From: Caproiciproducens galactitolivorans
GTDB taxonomy: Bacteria > Bacillota > Clostridia > Oscillospirales > Acutalibacteraceae
Reading direction: 5' to 3'
Assembly: GCF_004768785.1 (NCBI RefSeq)
Contig: NZ_SRMQ01000003.1
Span: 1 to 64,000 of the forward strand
Length of the DNA: 64,000 nt
The position numbers and the translations under genes were made by a program. A model generated the notes under the pieces. That model made no database searches and had not been told where the DNA came from. It worked only from the letters and a program-made list of their open reading frames with translations. Shown one piece after another: positions 8,719-16,996 of this stretch (position 1 is the stretch's first letter; every line of letters starts with the position of its first letter).

Positions 8719-9263
8719 AAAATGTCGTATTGGGCGTTACCGGGAGCATCGCCGCCTACAAAGCGGCGGATATCACCAACGCGCTTACAAAATCCGGCTA
8801 CAACGTGGATGTGATTCTGACGAAGGGCGGCGCGGAGTTTATTACCCCGCTGACCCTGCAGACCCTGTCGAAGAACCGGGTCTATACCGACATGTTCGAG
8901 CTGGACTATCCGCGCGAAGTCACGCATATTTCCCTTTGTAAAAAAGCGGATCTGTTCGTGATTGCGCCCGCTTCCGCCGATATTATCGGGAAAATCGCAA
9001 ACGGCATCGCGGACGACATGCTGTCGACCGTAGCGCTCGCCATGCAGGGCATCCCTTTGCTGATTGCTCCGGCAATGAATACCCGGATGTATGAAAATCC
9101 GATTGTAAAGGACAATCTTGAAAAGCTGAAAAAACACGGATACGAAATCATCGAGCCGAAGGAATCCCTTCTTGCGTGCGGCGACCTTGGCAAGGGCGCG
9201 CTTGCCGACGTCGGCGACATCCTCCGCGCAATAACCGATCATCTTCAGGAGAAAACGCTATGA
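8715..9263 (+). CDS. coaC: Phosphopantothenoylcysteine decarboxylase (stand-alone CoaC)
   Basis: A 182-residue flavoprotein of the HFCD family that decarboxylates phosphopantothenoylcysteine to phosphopantetheine. Key motifs are GVTGSIAAYKA at the start, the flavin region with the active-site histidine in REVTHISL, the PAMNTRMYENP substrate-recognition clamp, and the ACGD(LG)KG motif with the redox cysteine. The length is normal for the single-domain form. It overlaps coaB and coaX by ATGA at both ends. Confidence 0.93.
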   Translation: MKNVVLGVTGSIAAYKAADITNALTKSGYNVDVILTKGGAEFITPLTLQTLSKNRVYTDMFELDYPREVTHISLCKKADLFVIAPASADIIGKIANGIADDMLSTVALAMQGIPLLIAPAMNTRMYENPIVKDNLEKLKKHGYEIIEPKESLLACGDLGKGALADVGDILRAITDHLQEKTL

Positions 9264-10045
9264 TATTTTTGGCCAATATTGGGAATACGAATGTAAACTA
9301 CGGCCTGTACGAAAAACGGATCCTCGCTTCCGGCTACTTCCCCATCCACCTGCTTTCCTGCGAAAGGCGCGCGCTCGCGCTTTTCCGCTCTCTGCTCCGG
9401 AAATGCAGGGTATCCCGGGAGGAGGTTGAAGGCACGGTGATTTCGTCCGTCGTCCCGGAAAAAAACGCGATCATTCTGAACGCGGCGGAAAAGATTTCGC
9501 AAACGGAGCCGGTTCTGATCTCCAGCCGGACGGGCTGGGAATTCGACACCTCCGCCTATTCGGGCGTTTTGGGAACGGACAGGCTTTTATGCTGTTCCGC
9601 GGCTTTGCAGAAATACAAACCCCCGTTCGTTGTCGTGGATTTCGGCACCGCCACAACCCTGAACGTAATCGATTCGTCCGGTGCTTTTGCGGGCGGCGTG
9701 ATTCTGCCCGGCGTACGGACCGGGCTGCGGGCGCTGGCGGCCAGCACCTCCCAGCTGCACGAAATCCCCTTCTTCGGTCCGAAGTCGGCGATCGGAAAAA
9801 ACACCGCCGAGTGTATGCTTTCGGGGGCGACCTTCGGAACGGCGGCGATGCTGGAAGGGCTTGTCCGGCGGATTGAGAAGGAGCTTGGCGCCAACGCAGA
9901 CGTAATCGTTACCGGCGGAAACGCGAAAGCCATTATCCCCTATTGCGAGCTTGAAGCCCGCTATGAACCAGAACTGCTTCTGGAAGGGCTGGCAATACAA
10001 GCAAACCGGCTGATAGCCGTATCGAAAAAAGCACGGGTTGAATGA
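9260..10045 (+). CDS. coaX: Type III pantothenate kinase
   Basis: A 261-residue enzyme that phosphorylates pantothenate, the first step of coenzyme A synthesis. It is an ASKHA-fold kinase that characteristically needs a monovalent cation and resists feedback by CoA. Motifs visible: the phosphate loop start FLANIGNTNVNYGLY, GTDRLLC (GxDR), VVDFGTATTLNVID and GGVILPG. The ATG at 9260 overlaps the coaC stop (ATGA) and has CAGGAG upstream. Together with coaB, coaC and the ECF S component it forms a pantothenate-to-phosphopantetheine module. Confidence 0.95.
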   Translation: MIFLANIGNTNVNYGLYEKRILASGYFPIHLLSCERRALALFRSLLRKCRVSREEVEGTVISSVVPEKNAIILNAAEKISQTEPVLISSRTGWEFDTSAYSGVLGTDRLLCCSAALQKYKPPFVVVDFGTATTLNVIDSSGAFAGGVILPGVRTGLRALAASTSQLHEIPFFGPKSAIGKNTAECMLSGATFGTAAMLEGLVRRIEKELGANADVIVTGGNAKAIIPYCELEARYEPELLLEGLAIQANRLIAVSKKARVE

Positions 10046-10098
10046 CAAGGTGCATCCAAAACAATTCGTGTTTCCTAATCAAGAAGGAGAGAACATTT

Positions 10099-10731
10099 AT
10101 GAATCGAAAAACCGGCACGAACCGACTGGTCCTCACCGCCCTTTTCTGCGCAATTATCCTCCTTTTAAATTTTACCCCGATCGGGTACATACAGCTCCCG
10201 CTGATTAAAGCGACGATCATCCATGTGCCCGTAATTATCGGCTCCATCCTGCTCGGTCCGAAAATCGGCGCGGGGCTGGGCTTTGTTTTCGGCCTTACGA
10301 GTTTTTACAATAATACCTTTGCCCCAACCCTTCTTTCCTTTGCCTTTTCCCCGCTGATTCCGGTTCCGGGAACCACGATGGGAAGCTGGGCCGCGCTTCT
10401 CGTTGCTTTCCTCCCCCGCATTCTGGTGGGCGTTGTCCCCTATTACTGCTATACGCTTTTCAGTAAGGCAATGAAGGGCAAGTATGACATGCTGTCGTTG
10501 GCTTTGAGCGGCCTTGCCGGCTCCATGACCAACACGATTCTGGTTATGAACTTGATTTATTTCCTTTTCCGCGACGCGTATGGAGAAGTAAAGCACATTG
10601 CTGTAGACATGGTTTATACCGCCGTGCTGAGCGTTATCTTTTCAAACGGCATACCGGAAGCCGCTGTGGCCGCTGTGCTTACGGCGGCAGTCTGCCGCGC
10701 GCTGATAAAGCTCAAGCCCATCAAGGCGTAA
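10099..10731 (+). CDS. ECF transporter S component, probably for pantothenate
   Basis: A 210-residue integral membrane protein with about six helices, beginning MNRKTGTNRLVLTALFCAI and including the loop PLIKATIIHVPVIIGSILLGP typical of energy-coupling factor substrate-binding subunits. The EcfA/EcfT energising module is not in the window and is presumably shared. Position directly after coaX suggests pantothenate as substrate (PanT-like), an inference from context. The ATG at 10099 follows AAGGAGA, and a frame extension overlapping coaX was rejected. Confidence 0.82.
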   Translation: MNRKTGTNRLVLTALFCAIILLLNFTPIGYIQLPLIKATIIHVPVIIGSILLGPKIGAGLGFVFGLTSFYNNTFAPTLLSFAFSPLIPVPGTTMGSWAALLVAFLPRILVGVVPYYCYTLFSKAMKGKYDMLSLALSGLAGSMTNTILVMNLIYFLFRDAYGEVKHIAVDMVYTAVLSVIFSNGIPEAAVAAVLTAAVCRALIKLKPIKA

Positions 10732-10783
10732 GGCCGCATAAACCCGCGCAGCGAAGCCGCATGGCGGACGGAACCAAGAAAAA

Positions 10784-10817
10784 GCCTCCCATCGCCCATA
10801 ATGGACGACTGGGAGGC
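10784..10817. terminator. Bidirectional terminator-like hairpin
   Basis: GCCTCCCA (10784-10791) and TGGGAGGC (10810-10817), with AAAAA before and AATTTTAT after. It lies between the convergent ECF and YitT genes. Confidence 0.6.
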
Positions 10818-10866
10818 AATTTTATAATAAAATCCGGCAAACAAAAAGTACAGAACCGAAGCTGAC

Positions 10867-10899
10867 AAGAGCCGTTCGGGACGGACCCAAACGGCTCTT
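10867..10899. terminator. Second hairpin between convergent genes
   Basis: A 10-base stem AAGAGCCGTT / AACGGCTCTT with a 13-base loop, located between the preceding terminator and the 3' end of the YitT gene. Confidence 0.5.
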
Positions 10900-10959
10900 T
10901 GAATCGAATTGGCATTCATGCTGCGGCTTTGGGGCAGAAAGATTGTTTTACAGAAGCTC

Positions 10960-11847
10960 CTAACGCACTTCAAGCCGGCTTTCAAAGTTGCCAAGGAGCA
11001 TGTTCGGCGAAACGACAAAGACGAAAGCCTTCGGATCCTCCTGAAAAAGCAATCTTTTCAGGTACTGCCACTCATATTTGTTGATGACCGTCATATGGAC
11101 AAGCTGTTCATGCTGGGTAAATTCGCCCCAGCCGTTCCAGCTGGTTACTCCCCTGCCCGTAAACTCAGTCAGTTTTTTGCCAAGCCCCGGGTTTCTGGAG
11201 ACAATGAACACCGTAAGCTTGATGTTTTGATCGTGCACCTTATCCATTACGACGGTCGCGATGAAGGAAAAGATAAGCGAATACGCCGCTATTTCCAAAT
11301 CGAGCTTCACCGCCGCAAAGAGATAGACACAGGTGTTGATAAAGAGCGCGATCCGCCCGACGCTGAAGCTCGGGTACTTCTTGGAACAGATCATTCCCAC
11401 AACGTCCGTCCCTCCGCCCGAACCGCCTTCCCTAAGCGATAGCCCCACACCATAGCCGCAAACAGCCCCGCCGATCAGACAGTTGAGCAAAGCGTCGGAA
11501 AACAAAGGCTTCGGCGGGGCCGGAAGCACCGTCATCAAGAAGGATTGAACGCATACGGCAATGATCGTGCGGATAATAAATTTGCGGCCTAAGACTTTCA
11601 AACCCATATAGACCAGCGGTATGTTCATCAACCAGGTGATAATCCCCACAATATCAATATTCGTGGGTACGGGAATGCCACATGCATCGGCGATCACCCA
11701 TTTAATAATTTGCGCAACCCCGGTGAAGCCTCCGCTGTAAAGCCCCGCGGGAATCAGAAAAAAACGGTAAGAGACCGAAAACAAGACGACGCCGAGCAAG
11801 ATATACACCATATGTAACCATTCGTTGTGGCTCTCTTCTTTTTTCAT
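10960..11847 (-). CDS. YitT-family membrane protein (DUF161 + DUF2179)
   Basis: A protein of about 295 residues with five to six transmembrane helices in the first two thirds (including FFLIPAGLYSGGFTGVAQI and the glycine-rich REGGSGGGTDVVG motif) and a soluble C-terminal DUF2179 domain (about 215-290). The family is common in Firmicutes and its transport substrate is not established. The start is uncertain: ATG at 11847 has only a distant AAAAGG, and a GTG at 11907 has no visible ribosome-binding site. Confidence 0.85.
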   Translation of the reverse strand: MKKEESHNEWLHMVYILLGVVLFSVSYRFFLIPAGLYSGGFTGVAQIIKWVIADACGIPVPTNIDIVGIITWLMNIPLVYMGLKVLGRKFIIRTIIAVCVQSFLMTVLPAPPKPLFSDALLNCLIGGAVCGYGVGLSLREGGSGGGTDVVGMICSKKYPSFSVGRIALFINTCVYLFAAVKLDLEIAAYSLIFSFIATVVMDKVHDQNIKLTVFIVSRNPGLGKKLTEFTGRGVTSWNGWGEFTQHEQLVHMTVINKYEWQYLKRLLFQEDPKAFVFVVSPNMLLGNFESRLEVR

Positions 11848-11990
11848 AGCATTTTCGTCAGCCTTTTTATAGCCCTGCCTGTAAAAAAAACCGTAGCAAA
11901 ACTGCACCAGCCGGTGAAATTAACCGAAACAATTTCTTTTACAAACAGGCGAATATTCAAGGTATCTTTGCGGCAAATGGGGATCGGCGA

Positions 11991-12956
11991 TTAGTATTCC
12001 AATTTCCACATATACCTTCTCATGGTGAGCGGATGGCTGCGAACAATCGCAATCTGCTCTGCGTAGACGCGCATTACGGCGCTCAGAATCATCGGATTAA
12101 AATACTCGGCCACAGCCGGCGGAAGCGAATCAATCCCGTAATCTTTCCCATCCACAATGGTTGCCTTCGCTTGGAAGCGATGCAGGAAATCCATTGCGCG
12201 CGCATCCAGGGCGCGTGTGCGTCCGCTGTTCATCAGCAGGATGAACGGAACATCCTTATCCACAATTTCAAACGGGCCATGGAAGAACTCCCCGTCGTGG
12301 AAGCAGCCGGAATTAATCCACTGCATCTCCATCATCAGGCACAATGAAAATGTGTAGGCAACGCATTGCGTTGCGCCGGAGCTCATCACATATACGAACG
12401 GCGCGTCCTTGTAATCCTGCGCAAACTTCTTTGCCGCGGGAAGCACAAAGGAAACCGCGTTTTCGATCATGTCATAGATCTTGCCAAAAGCCGTCTGCAT
12501 ATCCTCGTAATGCTCATACCCCTCATAATGATTTAAAATCTCTACGGAGAGGTCGAGGACATTTACCATCTTTTCGAGCTTCGCCGCGTAGTTTTTCTCA
12601 AAGCCATGCACAATCACGTAGTGGGCGTTCTGTGCAAGGGGGGAATCCTCCTTGTGCGTTACCGCTATGACCTTTGCGCCCTTTTCCATCGCCAGTTTGG
12701 ACGCCGCAACAGTTTCCGGCGTGTTTCCGCCGAGGGAGCAGGTAATTACAATCGCGGTACTGTCTACGCCGACCGGTGTTGCGTGCACAAATTCATTGGC
12801 TGTGAAATGACCCGCGCGAAGCACTTTTGCGTTTTGCTCAAGAAAGTACTTTCCGGGATAAAGCTCTGCCTTCGATGCGCCGCAGCCTACGTAATACACC
12901 GACTTGATACCCGGAACCTCTTTTTTAATTTCTGAAACAATTTTTTTTACTTCCAT
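11991..12956 (-). CDS. SIS-domain sugar-phosphate deglycase, FrlB-like (copy 1)
   Basis: A 321-residue protein with two SIS (sugar isomerase) domains. GCGASKAELYPGK and TCSLGGNTPETV form the phosphosugar-binding loops. EMQW and FFHGPFE carry the glutamate and histidine that are catalytic in the FrlB/FraB deglycases. These enzymes split 6-phosphorylated Amadori products (such as fructoselysine 6-phosphate) into a hexose 6-phosphate and the free amino acid. The ATG at 12956 follows AGAGGG; an extended frame to 13037 runs into the promoter and was rejected. It has its own consensus promoter and is the leftmost gene of the fructosamine locus. Confidence 0.85.
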   Translation of the reverse strand: MEVKKIVSEIKKEVPGIKSVYYVGCGASKAELYPGKYFLEQNAKVLRAGHFTANEFVHATPVGVDSTAIVITCSLGGNTPETVAASKLAMEKGAKVIAVTHKEDSPLAQNAHYVIVHGFEKNYAAKLEKMVNVLDLSVEILNHYEGYEHYEDMQTAFGKIYDMIENAVSFVLPAAKKFAQDYKDAPFVYVMSSGATQCVAYTFSLCLMMEMQWINSGCFHDGEFFHGPFEIVDKDVPFILLMNSGRTRALDARAMDFLHRFQAKATIVDGKDYGIDSLPPAVAEYFNPMILSAVMRVYAEQIAIVRSHPLTMRRYMWKLEY

Positions 12957-13025
12957 ATCGATCCCTCTTTGTATTTTTTGATACGCCTTTCCGGCGAAGA
13001 CATGACGTATTATTATGTTATAACC

Positions 13026-13054
13026 ATTATAATACAACTAATAATACATGTCAA
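13026..13054 (-). promoter_or_regulatory. Consensus promoter of SIS deglycase copy 1, with operator-like GTTATAAC
   Basis: Minus strand TTGACA (13049-13054), a 17-base spacer and TATAAT (13026-13031). Immediately downstream (about 13017-13024) is the palindrome GTTATAAC within TGGTTATAACATAATAATAC, matching half-sites at the other two promoters of the locus. Confidence 0.8.
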
Positions 13055-13073
13055 ATATAATTACAAATTCCTC

Positions 13074-13730
13074 CTAATTTTCTTTATCCAAAAGCAAAAT
13101 AGCATCGGCAATCGAGGCGATCGCAATGTCCGCCCTGCTGCGGTCAAACGGGAACCGATTATCGACTAGTGCCGCTACAAAGGTTCCCGCCCGGTGAGCC
13201 GCTTCGATTCCAACCGTCGAATCCTCTATGACCAGACATTCTTCCGGGGATACGCCAAGCCTTTTCGCAGTTTCAAGATACACATCCGGGAACGGCTTCG
13301 GCCTGCTGCAATCCTCACCGCTGATCACAGCGTCCATACTGTCAAAGACGCCCACTTCTTTCAGGATGGCTTTCACCTTTGCATATTCCGTCGAGGAGGC
13401 CACGGCTGTGCGGATACCGTTTCTGCGTGCATAGGCAAGCACCTCCTTAACAGCCGGACGAAAGAGCTTTCCATAGTCGGTTTTCCCGCCGTAGCGCGGA
13501 ATCCAGCGAAAGCGGAATTCTTCTTTCATTTCTTCCGCGCTCTTACCGGATCCGGAAAGGCTTGCGATGAGGTCCCAAGTCTCTTTCGAGCCTCTCCCCA
13601 CAAGAACATCCAAATCCTTCTCCTTTACCGAGGAATTGTACTGCCGGATATATTGGAGAACGCGCTGCTGATTCATCGGCTCCGTATCCACGATTACGCC
13701 GTCCATATCAAAAATGACCGCTTTCATCAT
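13074..13730 (-). CDS. HAD-superfamily phosphatase / beta-phosphoglucomutase-like
   Basis: A 218-residue cytosolic HAD hydrolase with motif I FDMDGVIVDTEP, motif II in AVASSTEY, the RPKPFPDVY lysine motif and motif IV VIEDSTVGIEAA. The alpha-helical cap and DGVIVD sequence place it in the beta-phosphoglucomutase-like subfamily, whose members dephosphorylate or isomerise sugar phosphates. It overlaps the upstream permease gene by ATGA, so it belongs to the sugar operon. It probably acts on a hexose phosphate or on toxic phosphorylated Amadori side products, which is an inference. Confidence 0.85.
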   Translation of the reverse strand: MMKAVIFDMDGVIVDTEPMNQQRVLQYIRQYNSSVKEKDLDVLVGRGSKETWDLIASLSGSGKSAEEMKEEFRFRWIPRYGGKTDYGKLFRPAVKEVLAYARRNGIRTAVASSTEYAKVKAILKEVGVFDSMDAVISGEDCSRPKPFPDVYLETAKRLGVSPEECLVIEDSTVGIEAAHRAGTFVAALVDNRFPFDRSRADIAIASIADAILLLDKEN

Positions 13731-14557
13731 CCCTTCACCGCCCCGGCGGTAAGCCCGCGCACAAACTGCTTGGACATGCAGAAGAACAGGATAATTAGCG
13801 GAAGCGACGCAATAATCAAACCGGCCAGCGTTGTCGTATAGTCGACCTTCAGGTCGCCTTTAAAGGTCATAAGGCCGATCGGAATGGTCTGTATCGCTTT
13901 ATTGTTCAGGAATACGTTCGCAAAGAGGAACTCATTCCAAACGAAATTCAGGTTCACGATTGCACAGGACGCAAAGATCGGTTTACTGATCGGAACGATG
14001 ATCTTCGTGAAAATCTGGAAACTGTTGTACCCGTCCACAATCGCAGCTTCTTCCAATTCCACCGGAATTGACAGGAAATACGAGCGCATCAGGAACACGG
14101 TGAACGGAATGCGGAACGCAATATAGGGCAGTATAACCGCAAAATAGGTATCGTAAATTCCCAGCGTTTTCAGTATCTTGTACAGCGGTACCAGCGCCAC
14201 CTGTTCCGAAAGCGCCATCCCCCCCAGAACAATCATGAAAATGATTCCGGCCCCTTTGGCTTTGAACCTGGTAAGCCCGTAAGCGAGAAATGAAGACAGG
14301 ATTAAAATCGCGCAGAGCGAGACCGTGCTGACCAGGACGGAGTTCCCAAAATACCTGTACAGGCCAAGGTTCCATGCTTTCACATAGTTGTCAAACCTCC
14401 ATACCTGCGGCAGGGAAAGGGAATTCCGGAAAAGCTCCAGATTGGTCTTTAAAGAATTTAGGATAATCCAAAGAAGGGGTGCGAAGATTACGGCGCACAG
14501 GAGAATACAGAGCAGATTGAGGAGAATTTTGGATGTTTTATAGCTGCTTGTTTTCAT
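13727..14557 (-). CDS. ABC sugar importer permease, MalG type (FrlM-like)
   Basis: A 276-residue inner-membrane protein with six predicted helices and the carbohydrate-importer EAA loop (EEAAIVDGYNSFQIFTKIIVP). It pairs with the MalF-type permease encoded just upstream and the lipoprotein binding subunit. No ATPase gene is present, so a shared MsmX/MsiK-type ATPase elsewhere is expected. It is cotranscribed with the HAD gene. Confidence 0.92.
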   Translation of the reverse strand: MKTSSYKTSKILLNLLCILLCAVIFAPLLWIILNSLKTNLELFRNSLSLPQVWRFDNYVKAWNLGLYRYFGNSVLVSTVSLCAILILSSFLAYGLTRFKAKGAGIIFMIVLGGMALSEQVALVPLYKILKTLGIYDTYFAVILPYIAFRIPFTVFLMRSYFLSIPVELEEAAIVDGYNSFQIFTKIIVPISKPIFASCAIVNLNFVWNEFLFANVFLNNKAIQTIPIGLMTFKGDLKVDYTTTLAGLIIASLPLIILFFCMSKQFVRGLTAGAVKG

Positions 14558-14570
14558 GTTTTTTCCTCCT

Positions 14571-15443
14571 TCAATCCTTTCCGGAATTTGTGACTTTCAA
14601 CTGCAGCACAGAAAGCCCAACGGTGATTACAAAGATGAATACGCCGGTAACGGCCGCCATCCCGAGGTCGTCGTGCAGGAAAGCCTGCTGGTACAGGAAC
14701 AGACCGAGAACCTGGGTGCTGTTTCCGGGCCCGCCGCTTGTTGTGGAGTAAACCTCCGTATACAGTTTAAACGCACCAATGACCGTTATGATGGAGCATA
14801 CCAGAAGCTGTTCCTTCGCCTGGGGAATCAGGATGCTGACCGCCCTTCTCACCGGGCCCGCACCGTCAATTGCGGCCGCTTCGGAATATTCCTCCGGAAC
14901 ATTCTGAAAGGCCACGCACATCAGAAGGGCAATATAGCCCGTAAACTGCCACTGGCTCATCGCAATGATACAGTAGATCGCAAGCTTGGAATCGCCCAGC
15001 CACGCTTTTCCGGGCAAATGCAACGCCTTGAGAAGCGCGTTCAAAAAGCCGACATTCGGGTCATAAATGAACGTAAACATTAAGCCTACCGCCACTAGTG
15101 AGATCAACGACGGCATGAAATAAATGTTGCGGTAGATACTTTTTAATTTTTTTGCAATGGCAGTGCCTTCAATAATCAACGCCAAAACTGTTCCGAACCC
15201 CACCTGTACGATCAATGAAATAATGCAGTACAGCCCGTTATTCTTGAGCATGATGGGAAAGGCTTCGTCCATAAAAAACCGGCGGTAATTATCCAGACCG
15301 ACAAAGGCCGCGCCCGCGGAATAGGAGGAAAGCCGGAAAAAACTGTATCCTATATTCATGAAAACCGGGATATAGACAAAGAAAAGAACCATAATGAGCC
15401 CGGGAAGCATGTAGAGATACGGAACGCATTTTCTTGTTTTCAA
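14571..15443 (-). CDS. ABC sugar importer permease, MalF type (FrlN-like)
   Basis: A permease of about 290 residues with six helices and the EAA loop (SEAAAIDGAGPVRRAVSILIPQ). I place the start at a TTG at 15443: AGGTGAAGG lies just before it and the resulting N-terminus (KTRKCVPYLYMLPGLIM) matches this family. The longer frame, opening with ATG at 15551, would run through the stem-loop at 15469-15498 and lacks a ribosome-binding site. It is 13 bases upstream of the MalG-type gene. Confidence 0.88.
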   Translation of the reverse strand: MKTRKCVPYLYMLPGLIMVLFFVYIPVFMNIGYSFFRLSSYSAGAAFVGLDNYRRFFMDEAFPIMLKNNGLYCIISLIVQVGFGTVLALIIEGTAIAKKLKSIYRNIYFMPSLISLVAVGLMFTFIYDPNVGFLNALLKALHLPGKAWLGDSKLAIYCIIAMSQWQFTGYIALLMCVAFQNVPEEYSEAAAIDGAGPVRRAVSILIPQAKEQLLVCSIITVIGAFKLYTEVYSTTSGGPGNSTQVLGLFLYQQAFLHDDLGMAAVTGVFIFVITVGLSVLQLKVTNSGKD

Positions 15444-15468
15444 ATCCTTCACCTGCTTTTTTGAAATA

Positions 15469-15498
15469 CGGGCAGGTCTCCTTTTGAAAGCCTGCCCG
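15469..15498 (-). terminator. Stem-loop between binding-protein and permease genes
   Basis: CGGGCAGG / CCTGCCCG with a 14-base loop. Such intercistronic hairpins after solute-binding protein genes commonly protect the upstream mRNA or partly terminate, giving excess binding protein. No strong T-tract follows on the minus strand. Confidence 0.55.
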
Positions 15499-15599
15499 CA
15501 GTTTTTTATTTCAGGGGATTCGCTACGAGTACTATTTTTAACGACACACATACTTCACGCCGGGAAACATGCCCGAAACGGTATCCTGGAAGCCTGTGC

Positions 15600-16952
15600 T
15601 TATTCGCCCTTTTGTCCCGATTTCACTAGTGTCTGCGCTTCTTTCGCCTTCGCCTGAATCTTCTTCATTGCTTCCTCCGGCGAAACGGTACCGTTCGTAA
15701 GCTTGGACACTTCCTCCTGATATTCCTTGGATACGGTGGAATACAGCGCATTGTCGAGCCATTCGCTCATCTGCTTCGCTTCGCTTACAACCTTATACCC
15801 ATCGATTAAAGACTGATCCGTCAGCCCACTTGTGGTATCCTTGGCGGCATTGAACCAACCAATCTTCTGGCATTGTTCAGTCCCCACTTCTTTTCCGAGG
15901 AACCACTTTAGGAAATCCACGCATTCCTGCGGATACTTGGTCTTGGAGGAAATAACGAATCCTTCGGGGGCACCGGTCAAAATTTCCTGATTACCCTTCG
16001 CACCGACGACCTCCGGGAATTTAAACATACCGAATTTCAGATCCGGGCCGTCGGTCTTGATATACGGAATTTCAATCAGCTCGCCGTAGTAAATGGCCGC
16101 TTGCCCCATGGCAAACATGGATCTTGCCATATCCGGCTTTACTCCGTCCGGGTTCTCCGTCATGTATGGAAGGAGCTTCTGATAAGACTTCATGGCCTGC
16201 ACATAACCGGGATCCGTGAAGCTTCCGGTCGTGGGTTCATAGTCTTTCTCCCGTACGCTGTCGGGAACGTAAATCTGGTTCAAAGTCCCAATGTAATGAA
16301 GTCCCGCCCAGGGCTCCGAATTGCCGTATGCGATCGGCGTTATTCCGGCCGCTTTCAGCTTCGCACACGCGGCGAGCAGGTCATCGAATGTTTTCGGGAC
16401 TTCAATGCCGTTCTTCTCGAAGATCTCCGTATTATAGAAGAACTGCTTGCTGTCAAGACGGAAAGGAATGCCGTATATCATGCCGTCCTTCGTCGTATAA
16501 ATGCTCATCTGGTTTTCAAGAAGTGAATTTTTCCACTCCGGGTCCTTATCCATATAGGGCGTCAGATCCAGAATCAAATTCTCGCGGATAAACCGCTCTG
16601 TGAAGTCGCCCGCCCAGCTGAAGAAGATATCCGGGGTGTCGTCGCCGCCCACAACGACCTTGATCTTTTCCTTGTAGTCCTGATTCTGCGCGCTCATAAT
16701 GTCGAACTTGATGTCGGGATGGGATTTTTCATACTCGTGCAGCTTGCTCTCAATGAAACCGTTGTAGGGCTCGTCCGGGAAACGGTGGAAGAACTTGATT
16801 ACCTTTTGCCCTCCCGCGGCAGCCGAACCCGCGGAGCTTCCACCGGCAGATGCGCTTCCGGATTCCGAATTTCCGGCACATCCGGCAAAGGAAAATGCCA
16901 TCACGCATGCCATCGTAAAGCCGACTGCTTTTTTCAGTATTCCTCTTTTCAT
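15600..16952 (-). CDS. ABC sugar-binding lipoprotein (FrlO-like)
   Basis: A 450-residue extracellular solute-binding protein of family 1 with a lipoprotein signal (MKRGILKKAVGFTMACVMAF, lipobox FAGC), a Ser/Ala/Gly linker and the two-lobe fold (from VIKFFHRFPDEPYNGF). It delivers a sugar or sugar-amine conjugate to the permeases encoded next. The ATG at 16952 has AAAGGAGA upstream; an ATG six codons earlier is less well placed. Context with FrlD- and FrlB-like enzymes points to Amadori compounds such as fructoselysine. Confidence 0.92.
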   Translation of the reverse strand: MKRGILKKAVGFTMACVMAFSFAGCAGNSESGSASAGGSSAGSAAAGGQKVIKFFHRFPDEPYNGFIESKLHEYEKSHPDIKFDIMSAQNQDYKEKIKVVVGGDDTPDIFFSWAGDFTERFIRENLILDLTPYMDKDPEWKNSLLENQMSIYTTKDGMIYGIPFRLDSKQFFYNTEIFEKNGIEVPKTFDDLLAACAKLKAAGITPIAYGNSEPWAGLHYIGTLNQIYVPDSVREKDYEPTTGSFTDPGYVQAMKSYQKLLPYMTENPDGVKPDMARSMFAMGQAAIYYGELIEIPYIKTDGPDLKFGMFKFPEVVGAKGNQEILTGAPEGFVISSKTKYPQECVDFLKWFLGKEVGTEQCQKIGWFNAAKDTTSGLTDQSLIDGYKVVSEAKQMSEWLDNALYSTVSKEYQEEVSKLTNGTVSPEEAMKKIQAKAKEAQTLVKSGQKGE

Positions 16953-16996
16953 ACAAACTTCTCCTTTCATATTCTCCCTTTGAAGATTCTTTATTC

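Noticed and set aside
15538-15762. Small minus-strand frame overlapping the 3' end of the binding-protein gene
   Set aside because: Alternate-frame shadow with no start signal; the binding-protein frame accounts for the sequence.
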